Below, one piece after another: positions 43,398 through 50,903 of a stretch of 64,000 bases of DNA (within the stretch, counting starts at the first letter, position 1; each line of letters starts with the position of its first letter). Source of the stretch: JAGVSZ01 sp019137045 (GTDB lineage Bacteria; Pseudomonadota; Gammaproteobacteria; Burkholderiales; SG8-39); assembly GCA_046347635.1 (NCBI GenBank), contig JAXMFT010000009.1:62001-126000 (forward strand), in the 5' to 3' direction. The translations under genes and the position numbers were made by a program. A model generated the notes under the pieces. It searched no databases. It was not told the origin of the DNA and was given only the letters and a program-made list of their open reading frames with translations.

Positions 43398-43425
43398 GGG
43401 CGCCGCCGCCGCGGCGGGCGCCGCG

Positions 43426-43692
43426 TCACTTCTCGCGGTGGCGCTCAACGTGTTGCGCCAGGTTGCGCAGGCTGGCGAAGATCTGGCGGTTCGCCTCGTC
43501 GTCGGCGCGCAGCGCCACGCCGTACTGCTTCCCGATCGCGAGCGAGATCTCGAGCATGTCGATCGAGTCGAGCCCGAGCCCCTCGCCGTAGAGCGGCGCG
43601 GTGGGGTCGATCTCGCCGGCGGGCGTCTCGAGGTTCACCGACTCCACGATCAGGCGCGCGATCTCGGCCTCGAATGGAGTGTGCAGGGTCAT
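43426..43692 (-). CDS. Acyl carrier protein
   Basis: An 88-residue acidic four-helix carrier. GLGLDSIDMLEISLAIGK holds S43, the serine that receives 4-phosphopantetheine. It is the first gene of the downstream half of the operon, after a 16-bp perfect hairpin. Canonical aryl-polyene clusters encode two carrier proteins, but only this one is seen here. Confidence 0.9.
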   Translation of the reverse strand: MTLHTPFEAEIARLIVESVNLETPAGEIDPTAPLYGEGLGLDSIDMLEISLAIGKQYGVALRADDEANRQIFASLRNLAQHVERHREK

Positions 43693-43723
43693 TGCGTCGT
43701 CAGCGCGTTGCGGACGGGATTCT

Positions 43724-43763
43724 ACGCGAGCGCTCCGCCGTCGCGGTGGCGGAGCGCTCGCGT
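43724..43763 (-). terminator. 16-bp perfect hairpin inside the polyene operon
   Basis: Two 16-base arms (43724-43739 and 43748-43763) pair perfectly around an 8-base loop. The stem begins at the last base of the FAD-oxidoreductase stop codon and ends 31 bp before the ACP ATG. No T-run follows on the minus strand. It may terminate, attenuate or protect the transcript and so separate the two halves of the operon. Confidence 0.6.
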
Positions 43764-45049
43764 CAGGGCGGAAGCGGCCGGATGTTCGCGCGCCGCCGGC
43801 GCACCGCCGCGAGCGCGCGCCGCGGGCTCGCCGCGCTGAAGAGGTAATAGAGCGCCTGGAACACGCGGATGCGGCTGCGCACGCCGTTCGGCCGGAAGAT
43901 GTCGCCCGCCAGGAACGAGACCAGCCCGTCCACCACGCCGAGGACGTTCTTCGGGCCCATCAGCAGGTCGCGCATCACCGGGCTGGTGATGCGGTAGATG
44001 AACCACGTGAAGGTGCCGAGCGCGCGCCGCAGCCGGCGCTCGTAGCGCGCGAGCGCGCGCGGCGCCGCGGCCGGGTCGCGCAGCGCCGCGTCGACCGCTT
44101 CGGCGGCCGCGAACGCGCCCGCCATCGCGAGGTACACCCCCGAGGAGAAGACCGGGTCGACGAACGCGTAGGCGTCGCCCACCAGCAGGTGGCGCTCGCC
44201 GACGCAGCGCGCGGCCTGGTAGCTGTAGTTGCCGGTCGCGGTCACCGGCGCGATGCGGCGCGCGCGCGCGAGGCGCGCGGCGAGCGCGGGGCAGGTGGCG
44301 ATCGTGTCGTCGAAGAACCGCTCCAGCGTCCCGCTGCGGGTCTTCAGGTAGTACGGCCAGCACACCGCGCCCACGCTCGTGATCCCGCGCTGGAGCGGGA
44401 TGAGCCAGAACCAGCCGTGGTCGAACCAGTAGATGCTGATGTTGCCCTCGTCCGCGCCCGCGTAGCGCTGCGCGCCCTCGTAGTGGCCGTAGAGCGCGAC
44501 GCTCGCGTGCCTGCGGTTCGCCGACTTGGTGCCGAACAGGCTCGCGAGGAAGGTGTCGCGGCCCGAGGCGTCCACCAGGAAGCGCGCGCGCCACTCGGCC
44601 GGGCCGGCCGGCCCGGCCGCCCCGACGCGCACGCCGCCGGGCTCGAAGTCCACGCGCCCGACGCGCGTTTCCTCGCACACCGTGGCCCCTTTGGCCGCGG
44701 CGTTGCGCAGCAGGATCAGGTCGAGGTCGGCGCGGTGCACCTCGAACGCGCTCGGCTGCGACTTGTCGAGCGCCTGGCGGAAGTAGAAGGTCTCCTCCTT
44801 GCCGTGGTACATCGAGCAGAACTGCGCGCCGTTCTTCACCAGGCCGATGCGGCGCACCTCCTCCAGCACCCCGAGGCGCTCGAACAGCGGGTTGTTGTGC
44901 GGCAGCAGCGACTCGCCGATGTGGAAGCGCGGGTGGCGGTCCTTCTCCAGCACCGTCACGCGCCAGCCGCGCTCGGCGAGCAGCGCCGCGGTCGTGGCGC
45001 CCGCGGGACCGCCGCCGATGACCGCGACGTCGCAGCTCGCTTCGCTCAT
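43763..45049 (-). CDS. FAD-dependent oxidoreductase (tryptophan-halogenase-like)
   Basis: A 428-residue flavoprotein. VAVIGGGPAGATTAALLAERGW (about 9-30) binds FAD, LVDASGRDTFLA is the second dinucleotide motif, and LLVGDAYAFVDPVFSSGVYLA the third. GESLLPHNNPLFERLG resembles the halogenase/geranylgeranyl-reductase superfamily, but the halogenase WxWxIP motif appears only as WFWLIP. Such enzymes are common in aryl-polyene clusters, where the role (hydroxylation, reduction or halogenation) is not settled. The ATG overlaps the glycosyltransferase stop by 4 bp. Confidence 0.82.
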   Translation of the reverse strand: MSEASCDVAVIGGGPAGATTAALLAERGWRVTVLEKDRHPRFHIGESLLPHNNPLFERLGVLEEVRRIGLVKNGAQFCSMYHGKEETFYFRQALDKSQPSAFEVHRADLDLILLRNAAAKGATVCEETRVGRVDFEPGGVRVGAAGPAGPAEWRARFLVDASGRDTFLASLFGTKSANRRHASVALYGHYEGAQRYAGADEGNISIYWFDHGWFWLIPLQRGITSVGAVCWPYYLKTRSGTLERFFDDTIATCPALAARLARARRIAPVTATGNYSYQAARCVGERHLLVGDAYAFVDPVFSSGVYLAMAGAFAAAEAVDAALRDPAAAPRALARYERRLRRALGTFTWFIYRITSPVMRDLLMGPKNVLGVVDGLVSFLAGDIFRPNGVRSRIRVFQALYYLFSAASPRRALAAVRRRRANIRPLPP

Positions 45050-45828
45050 CGCGCGATTATGCGCCGCAGCGCGAGCCGCGGGAGGCGCAGGACGAACCCG
45101 GCCATCAGCCGGACGTGCATCCAGGTGAGCAGCGCGTTGTCGCGCAGGTAGCGGAAGTGCGACACCCCGCCCTCGTCGGGCCGCAGGTAGCGCACCGGGG
45201 CCGGGAGGTTGACCGGGTGCAGCCCCGCCCAGAGGAGCTTCACCGCCGCCTCGACGTCGAAGTCGAAGCGCCGCATCCAGGGCGTGCGCGCCATCACGCG
45301 CGCGAGCGGGGCGATCGGGTACACGCGGAAACCGTACAGGGAGTCGCCGATTCCGGCCCAGAGCGTCTCGAGGTTGGCCCACCAGTTCGACACCTTGCGC
45401 CCGCGCACGCGCAGCGCGGGGGCGGACGCGTCGAACACCGGGACCCCGAGGACGAGCGCCTCCGGCGCCGCCTGCGACGCCGCCATGAACGCGGGAATCA
45501 GCGCCGCCGGGTGCTGGCCGTCGGCGTCCATCGTGAGGGCGTGCGTGAAGCCCGCCGCCGCGGCGGCGCGCAGGCCGTGCAGCACCGCGGCGCCCTTGCC
45601 CGAGTTCGCGTCGAGCGCGAGCACGCGCAGGTCCGGGTCGGCGGCCGCGAGCGGCGCGAGGCGCTCGCGGCTGCCGTCGGTGCTGCCGTCGAGCACTACC
45701 CAGACCGGGCGCCAGTGCGCGCGCGCCGCGCGCACCGTCTCGACCAGGATCGGCCCGGTGTCGTAGCTCGGGATGAGGACGAGGTGGGTGCGCGAGGCCG
45801 CCGCCGCGGCGGGACGCGCGGCGCTCAT
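45046..45828 (-). CDS. Family 2 glycosyltransferase
   Basis: A 260-residue GT-A enzyme. LVLIPSYDTGPILVETVRAA opens the nucleotide-sugar domain, WVVLDGSTDGS follows, and LTMDADGQHPA gives the DxD metal motif (DAD). A C-terminal hydrophobic patch (MAGFVLRLPRLALRR) may hold it to the inner membrane. It would transfer a sugar to the polyene head group or lipid anchor. The ATG overlaps the methyltransferase stop by 4 bp. Confidence 0.87.
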   Translation of the reverse strand: MSAARPAAAAASRTHLVLIPSYDTGPILVETVRAARAHWRPVWVVLDGSTDGSRERLAPLAAADPDLRVLALDANSGKGAAVLHGLRAAAAAGFTHALTMDADGQHPAALIPAFMAASQAAPEALVLGVPVFDASAPALRVRGRKVSNWWANLETLWAGIGDSLYGFRVYPIAPLARVMARTPWMRRFDFDVEAAVKLLWAGLHPVNLPAPVRYLRPDEGGVSHFRYLRDNALLTWMHVRLMAGFVLRLPRLALRRIIAR

Positions 45829-46589
45829 CGCGCGTGCGCCTTGACGGCGCGGTACTCCGAGAAGACGCCGAGCTCGACGTGGCGCGCGCGCGCCGCGAAC
45901 CCGGCGTGCGCGAGCGTCGCCAGCACGCGCGCCGGGCTCGCGCACGCCTCGATCGTGTCCCAGTAGTAGCGCATCAGCCGCGGCGTGTCGGGGCTGCGTC
46001 CGACCGCGCGCGCGAGGAGCGGCACCACGCCGCGCAGGTACGCCTTGAGCGCCGCGCGCCCGACGCGGCTCGCGGGCGGCGTGATCTCCAGGATGCAGAC
46101 GATCCCGCCGGGCGCGAGCACGCGGTGGAACTCGGCGAACGCGACGCTGAGATCGGAGATGTGCCGCAGCGCGTAGCCCATGCTGAGGAAGTCGGCGCTG
46201 CCGTCGGGAAGCGGGATCGACTCCGCCGCGCCCTCCAGCAGACGCATGCCTTCGGGCAGCCGCGCGTTGGTGCGCATGCCCGCGCTCGGGTCGACGCCGA
46301 TGACCGCGCGCGCGTCGCCGACGATGCGCGCCGCCGCGCGCGCCACCAGGCCGGTCCCGGTGCCGACGTCCACGACGCGCATGCCGGGCGCGAGCCCCGC
46401 CCGCCGCAGCGCCTGGCCGCGGTACCACGCGCCCGATCCGAGCGCCATCGTGCGCTCGACGCGCTCGTAGTCGCCGGCGGTGCGGTCGAAGATCCCGCGC
46501 ACCCAGCCGCGCCGCGCCTCCTCGCTGGGGAAATACGCCGCGAGCGGCGGATGCGGGGCGCGGACCGGCTCCTCGTCGCTACGCGCCAC
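45825..46589 (-). CDS. Class I SAM-dependent methyltransferase (UbiE-like)
   Basis: A GTG start, overlapping the acyltransferase gene by 11 bp, gives 254 residues. GIFDRTAGDYERVERTMALGSG and VVDVGTGTGLVARAAARIVG match UbiE/MenG-type enzymes, with IGVDPSAGM and SMGYALRHISDLSVAFAEFHRVLAPGG as later motifs. In aryl-polyene pathways the methyltransferase modifies the aryl head. Substrate inference rests on operon context. Confidence 0.85.
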   Translation of the reverse strand: MARSDEEPVRAPHPPLAAYFPSEEARRGWVRGIFDRTAGDYERVERTMALGSGAWYRGQALRRAGLAPGMRVVDVGTGTGLVARAAARIVGDARAVIGVDPSAGMRTNARLPEGMRLLEGAAESIPLPDGSADFLSMGYALRHISDLSVAFAEFHRVLAPGGIVCILEITPPASRVGRAALKAYLRGVVPLLARAVGRSPDTPRLMRYYWDTIEACASPARVLATLAHAGFAARARHVELGVFSEYRAVKAHAR

Positions 46590-47361
46590 CGCCCCCTCCC
46601 GCGCCGAGCTCGCGCCGGTAGTGCGCCTCGAGGGCCGCGACCAGCCCGTGCGCGTCGGCGCGCGGCGCGAAGCGCGCGCCGAGCCGCACGCGGTAGCGGA
46701 GCGGGAACGAGGGCATGCGCAGCAGCGGCCAGCCCTTGCGCATGTACTCCGAGCCCGCCTCGATGATCACCGCCTGCACCGGCGCCTGCGCGCGCCGCGC
46801 GATCGCGGCGAAGCCGCTGCGCAGCGGGTTGACCGGCGCGCGGGCGGTGCGCGTACCCTCGGGGAAGAAGAGCACGTGCCGGCCGGCCGCGAGCGCCGCG
46901 GCGGCCGCGCGGATCATCTCCTTCGGCGCGTCCGCCGGAATGTAGCCGGCGAGCTTCGCGCCGCCGCCGAGGAAGACGTTGTCGAGCACGTCCGCCTTCA
47001 TGATGCACACGACGTTCGGCAGCCGCGACACGATCAGCAGCGCGTCGAGGTAGGTCGGATGGTTGGGCGCGATGATCACCGGCGGCCCGTCGCGCAGCGC
47101 GTCCAGCGCGCGCAGGTCGCAGCGCGCGAGCCCGAGGCGCTGCAGCAGGCCGACGAAGAAGCGGAAGAGCGCCATCATGACGCGCTGCCCGAGCGCCGAT
47201 CCGACGCGCCGCGGCAGGAGGAGATAGAGGATCGGGCCGGCCGCGGTGTAGAGCAGCCCGCCCGCGCCGAACACCGCGAGCGCGAGCGCGAAGGCGCAGC
47301 GCTCGTAGAGCCGCACCCACGGCGCGGCGCGCCTGACGGGAAACCCGTGCGCCTCCTGCAT
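46579..47361 (-). CDS. 1-acylglycerol-3-phosphate acyltransferase-like (PlsC) protein
   Basis: A 260-residue inner-membrane enzyme with an N-terminal hydrophobic part (CAFALALAVFGAGGLLYTAAGPILYLLL). IIAPNHPTYLDAL holds the HxxxxD catalytic pair, and LFFPEGTRTA the FPEGTR motif. It transfers acyl chains to glycerolipids, and in this operon it may help build the lipid anchor of the polyene. It is 2 bp after the MipA/OmpV stop. Confidence 0.88.
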   Translation of the reverse strand: MQEAHGFPVRRAAPWVRLYERCAFALALAVFGAGGLLYTAAGPILYLLLPRRVGSALGQRVMMALFRFFVGLLQRLGLARCDLRALDALRDGPPVIIAPNHPTYLDALLIVSRLPNVVCIMKADVLDNVFLGGGAKLAGYIPADAPKEMIRAAAAALAAGRHVLFFPEGTRTARAPVNPLRSGFAAIARRAQAPVQAVIIEAGSEYMRKGWPLLRMPSFPLRYRVRLGARFAPRADAHGLVAALEAHYRRELGAGGGGGA

Positions 47362-47363
47362 CG

Positions 47364-48194
47364 TCAGTCGTCCGATTGCACGAGCGTCTTCGACTCCGCG
47401 AAGACGTAGGCGACGCCGATGCCGGCGTAGAACGCCGAGCGGCTCTGCACCAGCGGGCTCGACTCGAATGCCGCGCCGCCCAGGGCATAGGCGCGCACGA
47501 AGGCGCCGACCCAGACCGGTCCGAAGCGGCGGTTCGCCGTGAGGGTGAACTGGGTGCCGCCGTACCCGCCGCTCGCCGCGTACGCCGGTCGCGCCGGCGT
47601 CGCGTACTGCGCATCGACCTGGTAGTAGTAGCGGTTGTAGCGGCCGTCGGTGAACACCGGCCCGGCCTGCATGCCGACGCGCCACTGCCCGCCGGGTCCG
47701 ACGTTGCGCTGGTAGAGGTCGATGACCGGGTTGAACACCCAGCCGATGAACTCCGGGCTCTGCAGCGTGAACGCGGCGCGCACCGGCAGCTGCAGCGAGA
47801 GTTCGCGCCGGCGGTCGCCGCTCTCCCACAGCCGCACCTTGACGAGCGGCCCGATCTCGAGCGTCGGGTCGAGGTCGGGCATGCCCTGGCGCGCGCTCGA
47901 CTGGTCGCTCGGCGCGGGCTGGCTCGCGTTGAGCGACACGTCGAGCTCGACGCGGTCGGTGTCGAGCAGCAGGAGCGAGGCGAGGCCGCGCCGGTCGTCG
48001 AGGCGCAGGCGCTCGCCGCGATAGCGCACGTAGGGCAGCGGATACAGGTAGCCGCGGCTCTGGTCCGAGCCGCGGTAGTCGGGCAGGTACAGCGCCGCCG
48101 CGCCGAGCCCGACTTCCCACTGCGGCCGCGGCTCGGCTGCAGCCAGCGGCGCGTGCAGGAGCGCGGCGAGGGCGAGGAGCGCGGGTGGACGCAT
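47364..48194 (-). CDS. MipA/OmpV-family outer-membrane protein
   Basis: A 276-residue beta-barrel protein. The Sec signal RPPALLALAALLHAPLAAAE is followed by WEVGLGAAALYLPDYRGSDQSRGYLYPLPYVRYRGERLRLDDRRG, the MipA/OmpV opening. Alternating amphipathic strands run to an AFYAGIGVAYVF end. Family members form barrels in the outer membrane and, in E. coli, MipA is a scaffold for murein enzymes. As the first gene of the polyene operon it may host or export the pigment lipid. TAGACT lies about 33 nt upstream. Confidence 0.85.
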   Translation of the reverse strand: MRPPALLALAALLHAPLAAAEPRPQWEVGLGAAALYLPDYRGSDQSRGYLYPLPYVRYRGERLRLDDRRGLASLLLLDTDRVELDVSLNASQPAPSDQSSARQGMPDLDPTLEIGPLVKVRLWESGDRRRELSLQLPVRAAFTLQSPEFIGWVFNPVIDLYQRNVGPGGQWRVGMQAGPVFTDGRYNRYYYQVDAQYATPARPAYAASGGYGGTQFTLTANRRFGPVWVGAFVRAYALGGAAFESSPLVQSRSAFYAGIGVAYVFAESKTLVQSDD

Positions 48195-48226
48195 GAGCAG
48201 CGAGCGATGTTGCGGTGCGCGCGCCG

Positions 48227-48232
48227 AGTCTA
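48227..48232 (-). promoter_or_regulatory. Putative -10 element (TAGACT)
   Basis: On the minus strand, GCTAGACTCGGCGCG lies about 33 nt before the MipA/OmpV ATG and would start the whole polyene operon. Confidence 0.4.
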
Positions 48233-48267
48233 GCAGCGCGTGCGGGCTGCGGCGAGCGACGCGCACG

Positions 48268-48273
48268 TACAAT
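48268..48273 (+). promoter_or_regulatory. Putative -10 element (TACAAT)
   Basis: CGTACAATCGCCC lies 28 nt before the polysaccharide deacetylase ATG, facing the operon promoter. Confidence 0.45.
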
Positions 48274-48300
48274 CGCCCTCGCCGCTCGCGCCTGATCGCA

Positions 48301-49146
48301 ATGCCCGTGTCGCCGCATACCGCATCCGCCCCGGCCGCGCGCCGGTGGCGACCCGCGCCCGCGCTGCAGGCTTCGGCGCTCGTCCACGCGGCCGGCGCGG
48401 TGGCGCTCGTCGCGGCGCCCGCGAGCTGGCCCTGGGTGGCGGGCGGCATCGTCGCCAACCACGCGGCGCTCGCGCTCGCGGGATTCCTCCCGCGCAGCCG
48501 CCTCCTCGGTCCGAACCTCGCGCGCCTGCCGGCGCCGGCGGCGCAGCGCAGCGAGGTCGCGCTCACGTTCGACGACGGTCCGGACCCGGAGGTCACGCCG
48601 CGCGTGCTCGACGCGCTGGACGCCGCCGGACTCAAGGCTACCTTCTTCCTGATCGGCGAGCGCGCGGCGCGCCATGCCGCGCTCGCGCGCGAGATCGTGC
48701 GGCGCGGGCACGCGGTCGAGAACCACAGCCACCGGCACTCGACCGCGTTCGGGTGGTACGGGCCCGGGCGCGCGCGGCGCGAGGTCGAGGCGGCACAGGG
48801 CGCGATCGCCGACGCCACCGGGGTTGCGCCCGCGTTCTTCCGCGCGCCGTTCGGCATCCGCAACCCGCTGCTCGACCCGGCGCTCGCGCGCTGCGGCCTG
48901 CGGTACGTCTCGTGGACGCGGCGCGGTTTCGACACCGTCGCGCGCGACCCGCGGCAGGTGCTCGACCGGCTCGCGCACGGCCTCGCCGCGGGCGACATCC
49001 TGCTGCTGCACGACGGGATCACCGTGCGCCGGCGCGCGGGCGCCGCGCCGGCGCTCGCCGTGTTGCCGGCGCTCGCCGCGCGGCTGGCCGCCGCGGGCCT
49101 GCGGTCGGTCACGCTGCGCGACGGCTGCCGGGATGCCGGCGCCTGA
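48301..49146 (+). CDS. Polysaccharide deacetylase (NodB/CE4 family), membrane-anchored
   Basis: A 281-residue protein. Two N-terminal hydrophobic segments (LQASALVHAAGAVALVAAPASWPWVAGGIVANHAALALAGFLP) precede the CE4 domain. TFDDGPDPEVTP gives the catalytic and metal aspartates, HSHRHST the metal histidines, and FFRAPFGIRNPLLD and LLLHDG the later NodB motifs. The family removes N-acetyl groups from chitin-like or peptidoglycan sugars. It is divergent from the polyene operon by 106 bp and 14 bp overlaps with a methyltransferase gene. Confidence 0.88.
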   Translation: MPVSPHTASAPAARRWRPAPALQASALVHAAGAVALVAAPASWPWVAGGIVANHAALALAGFLPRSRLLGPNLARLPAPAAQRSEVALTFDDGPDPEVTPRVLDALDAAGLKATFFLIGERAARHAALAREIVRRGHAVENHSHRHSTAFGWYGPGRARREVEAAQGAIADATGVAPAFFRAPFGIRNPLLDPALARCGLRYVSWTRRGFDTVARDPRQVLDRLAHGLAAGDILLLHDGITVRRRAGAAPALAVLPALAARLAAAGLRSVTLRDGCRDAGA

Positions 49147-49852
49147 GGACCGCGCGTTCGAGTCGATCATCGCGCGGGCCGGTCGCGCCTACGCGCCCGC
49201 CGGACGCGTCGCGCTGCACTTCGCGCGCGGCAAGCTCCGCCACGATCCGGTGTTCCGCGCGCTCCTCGCGCGCGGACTCGTGCCTGACGGCGCACGGCTG
49301 GTCGATCTCGGCTGCGGGCAGGGCGTGCTCGAGGCCCTTCTGGCGGCGGCGCGGGCCGAGCACGAACGCGGTGCGTGGCCCGCCGCGTGGCCGCCGCCGC
49401 CCCGGCTCGCGTCGGTGCTCGGCGTGGACTTGCGCCGCCGCGCGATCGCCGCGGCGCGCGTCGCGCTTGGCGCGCGTGCGACGTTCCGCGTCGGCGACGT
49501 GCGGGAGGCGGACATCCCGCCGTGCGACGCGATCGCGATCCTCGACGTGCTGCATTACCTGCCGCACGCGGACCAGGCGCGCGTGCTCGCGCGCTGCGCA
49601 CGCGCCCTCGCGCCGGGCGGTGTGCTGCTGCTGCGGGTCGGCGACGCCGACGCCGGCGCGCGCGCGGCGATCACGCGCCTCTCCGACCAGGCGATCACGC
49701 TCCTGCGCGGCGGCTGGCCGCGGCTCCACCTGCGCGGCCTCGCGTCGTGGCGCGCGGCGGTCGAGCAGGCGGGATTCCGGGCCGAGGCCGCGCCGATGAG
49801 CGCCGGCACGCCCTTCGCCAACGTGCTGCTCGTCGCGCGGCCGGCGCGGTAA
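49133..49852 (+). CDS. Class I SAM-dependent methyltransferase
   Basis: A 239-residue methyltransferase beginning inside the deacetylase gene end (14-bp overlap). LVDLGCGQGVLEALL is the SAM-binding loop, VLGVDLRRRAI the acidic strand-2 end, and ILDVLHYLPHADQARVLARCARALAPGGVLLLRVGD motif III and beyond. HFARGKLRHDPVF near the N terminus is typical of a subgroup next to aryl-polyene genes. It may modify the polyene head group together with the operon's own UbiE-like enzyme. Confidence 0.85.
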   Translation: MPAPEDRAFESIIARAGRAYAPAGRVALHFARGKLRHDPVFRALLARGLVPDGARLVDLGCGQGVLEALLAAARAEHERGAWPAAWPPPPRLASVLGVDLRRRAIAAARVALGARATFRVGDVREADIPPCDAIAILDVLHYLPHADQARVLARCARALAPGGVLLLRVGDADAGARAAITRLSDQAITLLRGGWPRLHLRGLASWRAAVEQAGFRAEAAPMSAGTPFANVLLVARPAR

Positions 49853-49855
49853 CAT
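49850..49855 (+). promoter_or_regulatory. Putative -10 element (TAACAT)
   Basis: GGTAACATTCGCGCC overlaps the methyltransferase stop and lies 35 nt before the hydroxyacyl-CoA dehydrogenase ATG. Confidence 0.35.
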
Positions 49856-49889
49856 TCGCGCCCCGTTCCCTTTTCCCCGGAGCACTCTC

Positions 49890-50741
49890 ATGACCACCCC
49901 ACACGTCGGCATCGTCGGCGCCGGCACCATGGGCAACGGCATCGCGCAGGCGTTCGCGGTCGCGGGCTTTCCCGTCACCATGACCGACATCGCCGACGCG
50001 CCGCTGCAGCGCGGCCTGAAGACCGTCGATGCGAGCCTCGAGCGCCTGGTCAAGAAGGACAAGATGAGCGCCGCCGACAAGTCCGCCGCGCTCGGGCGCA
50101 TCCGGACCGCGACGAGCCTCGAGCCGCTGCACGCCGCAGACCTCGTGATCGAGGCGGCGACCGAGAACCTCGACCTCAAGCTCGAGATCTTCGGCCGCAT
50201 CGACCAGGTCGCGAAGGGCGACGCGATCCTCGCCACCAACACCTCGTCGATCTCGATCACCCGCCTCGCGGCGGCCACGAAGCGCCCCGAGAGGGTGATC
50301 GGCATGCACTTCTTCAATCCGGTGCCGGTGATGGCGCTCGTCGAGCTGATCCGGGGCCTGCAGACTTCGGACGCGACCTACGCGTCCGCCGAAGCGCTCA
50401 CGAAGAGGATCGGCAAGACCCCCGTGAAGGTGAAGAACTCGCCGGGGTTCGTCGTCAACCGGATGCTCTGCCCGATGATCAACGAGGCGATCTTCGCGCT
50501 CGGCGAGGGGCTCGCCACCGCGGCCGAGATCGACGAGGCGATGAAGCTCGGCTGCAACCACCCGATCGGCCCGCTCGCGCTGTGCGACCTGATCGGCCTG
50601 GACGTCGAGCTCGCGGTGATGCAGGTGCTGTTCGAGGGCTTCAAGGACCCGAAGTACCGCCCCGCGCCGCTGCTCGTGGAGATGGTCGAGGCGGGGTACC
50701 TCGGGCGCAAGACCGGGCGGGGGTTCCACGCCTACGGGTGA
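49890..50741 (+). CDS. 3-hydroxybutyryl-CoA dehydrogenase
   Basis: A 283-residue NAD(H) enzyme that interconverts acetoacetyl-CoA and 3-hydroxybutyryl-CoA. VGIVGAGTMGNGIAQAFA starts the Rossmann fold (GAGTMG), IEAATENLDLKLEIF follows, and HFFNPVPVMALVE with NSPGFVVNRMLCPMINEA contains the catalytic histidine and asparagine. LGCNHPIGPLALCDLIGLD is the C-terminal substrate domain. The length fits Hbd/PaaH. A full hairpin follows the gene (50796-50852), so it may be a separate unit from the ligase. Confidence 0.92.
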   Translation: MTTPHVGIVGAGTMGNGIAQAFAVAGFPVTMTDIADAPLQRGLKTVDASLERLVKKDKMSAADKSAALGRIRTATSLEPLHAADLVIEAATENLDLKLEIFGRIDQVAKGDAILATNTSSISITRLAAATKRPERVIGMHFFNPVPVMALVELIRGLQTSDATYASAEALTKRIGKTPVKVKNSPGFVVNRMLCPMINEAIFALGEGLATAAEIDEAMKLGCNHPIGPLALCDLIGLDVELAVMQVLFEGFKDPKYRPAPLLVEMVEAGYLGRKTGRGFHAYG

Positions 50742-50795
50742 GCGCCCGGCGCCGCGCGCCGGTTTGCCCGCCGGCGCATTTGCCGGCAGAATTCG

Positions 50796-50852
50796 GCTCC
50801 CCGCGCAGCCGGCGATGGCCGGCGTAGGCCCGGCATGAGGCCGGCGGGGAGC
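50796..50852 (+). terminator. Structured hairpin region after the hydroxyacyl-CoA dehydrogenase
   Basis: GCTCCCCGC (50796-50804) pairs with GCGGGGAGC (50844-50852), enclosing further GCCGGC repeats. The arm sequence CTCCCCGC returns in the livH-livM tandem repeats. It may end the upstream transcript; no T-run follows. Confidence 0.4.
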
Positions 50853-50903
50853 GGCCCTGGGCCGCAAACTGTCCACTGAACTGAACGAGTCGAGGAGGGC
50901 GCC

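Noticed and set aside
43763..45049. Calling the flavoprotein a halogenase
   Set aside because: FAD motifs are clear but the WxWxIP halogenase signature is only partly present (WFWLIP), so the call stays at halogenase-like.
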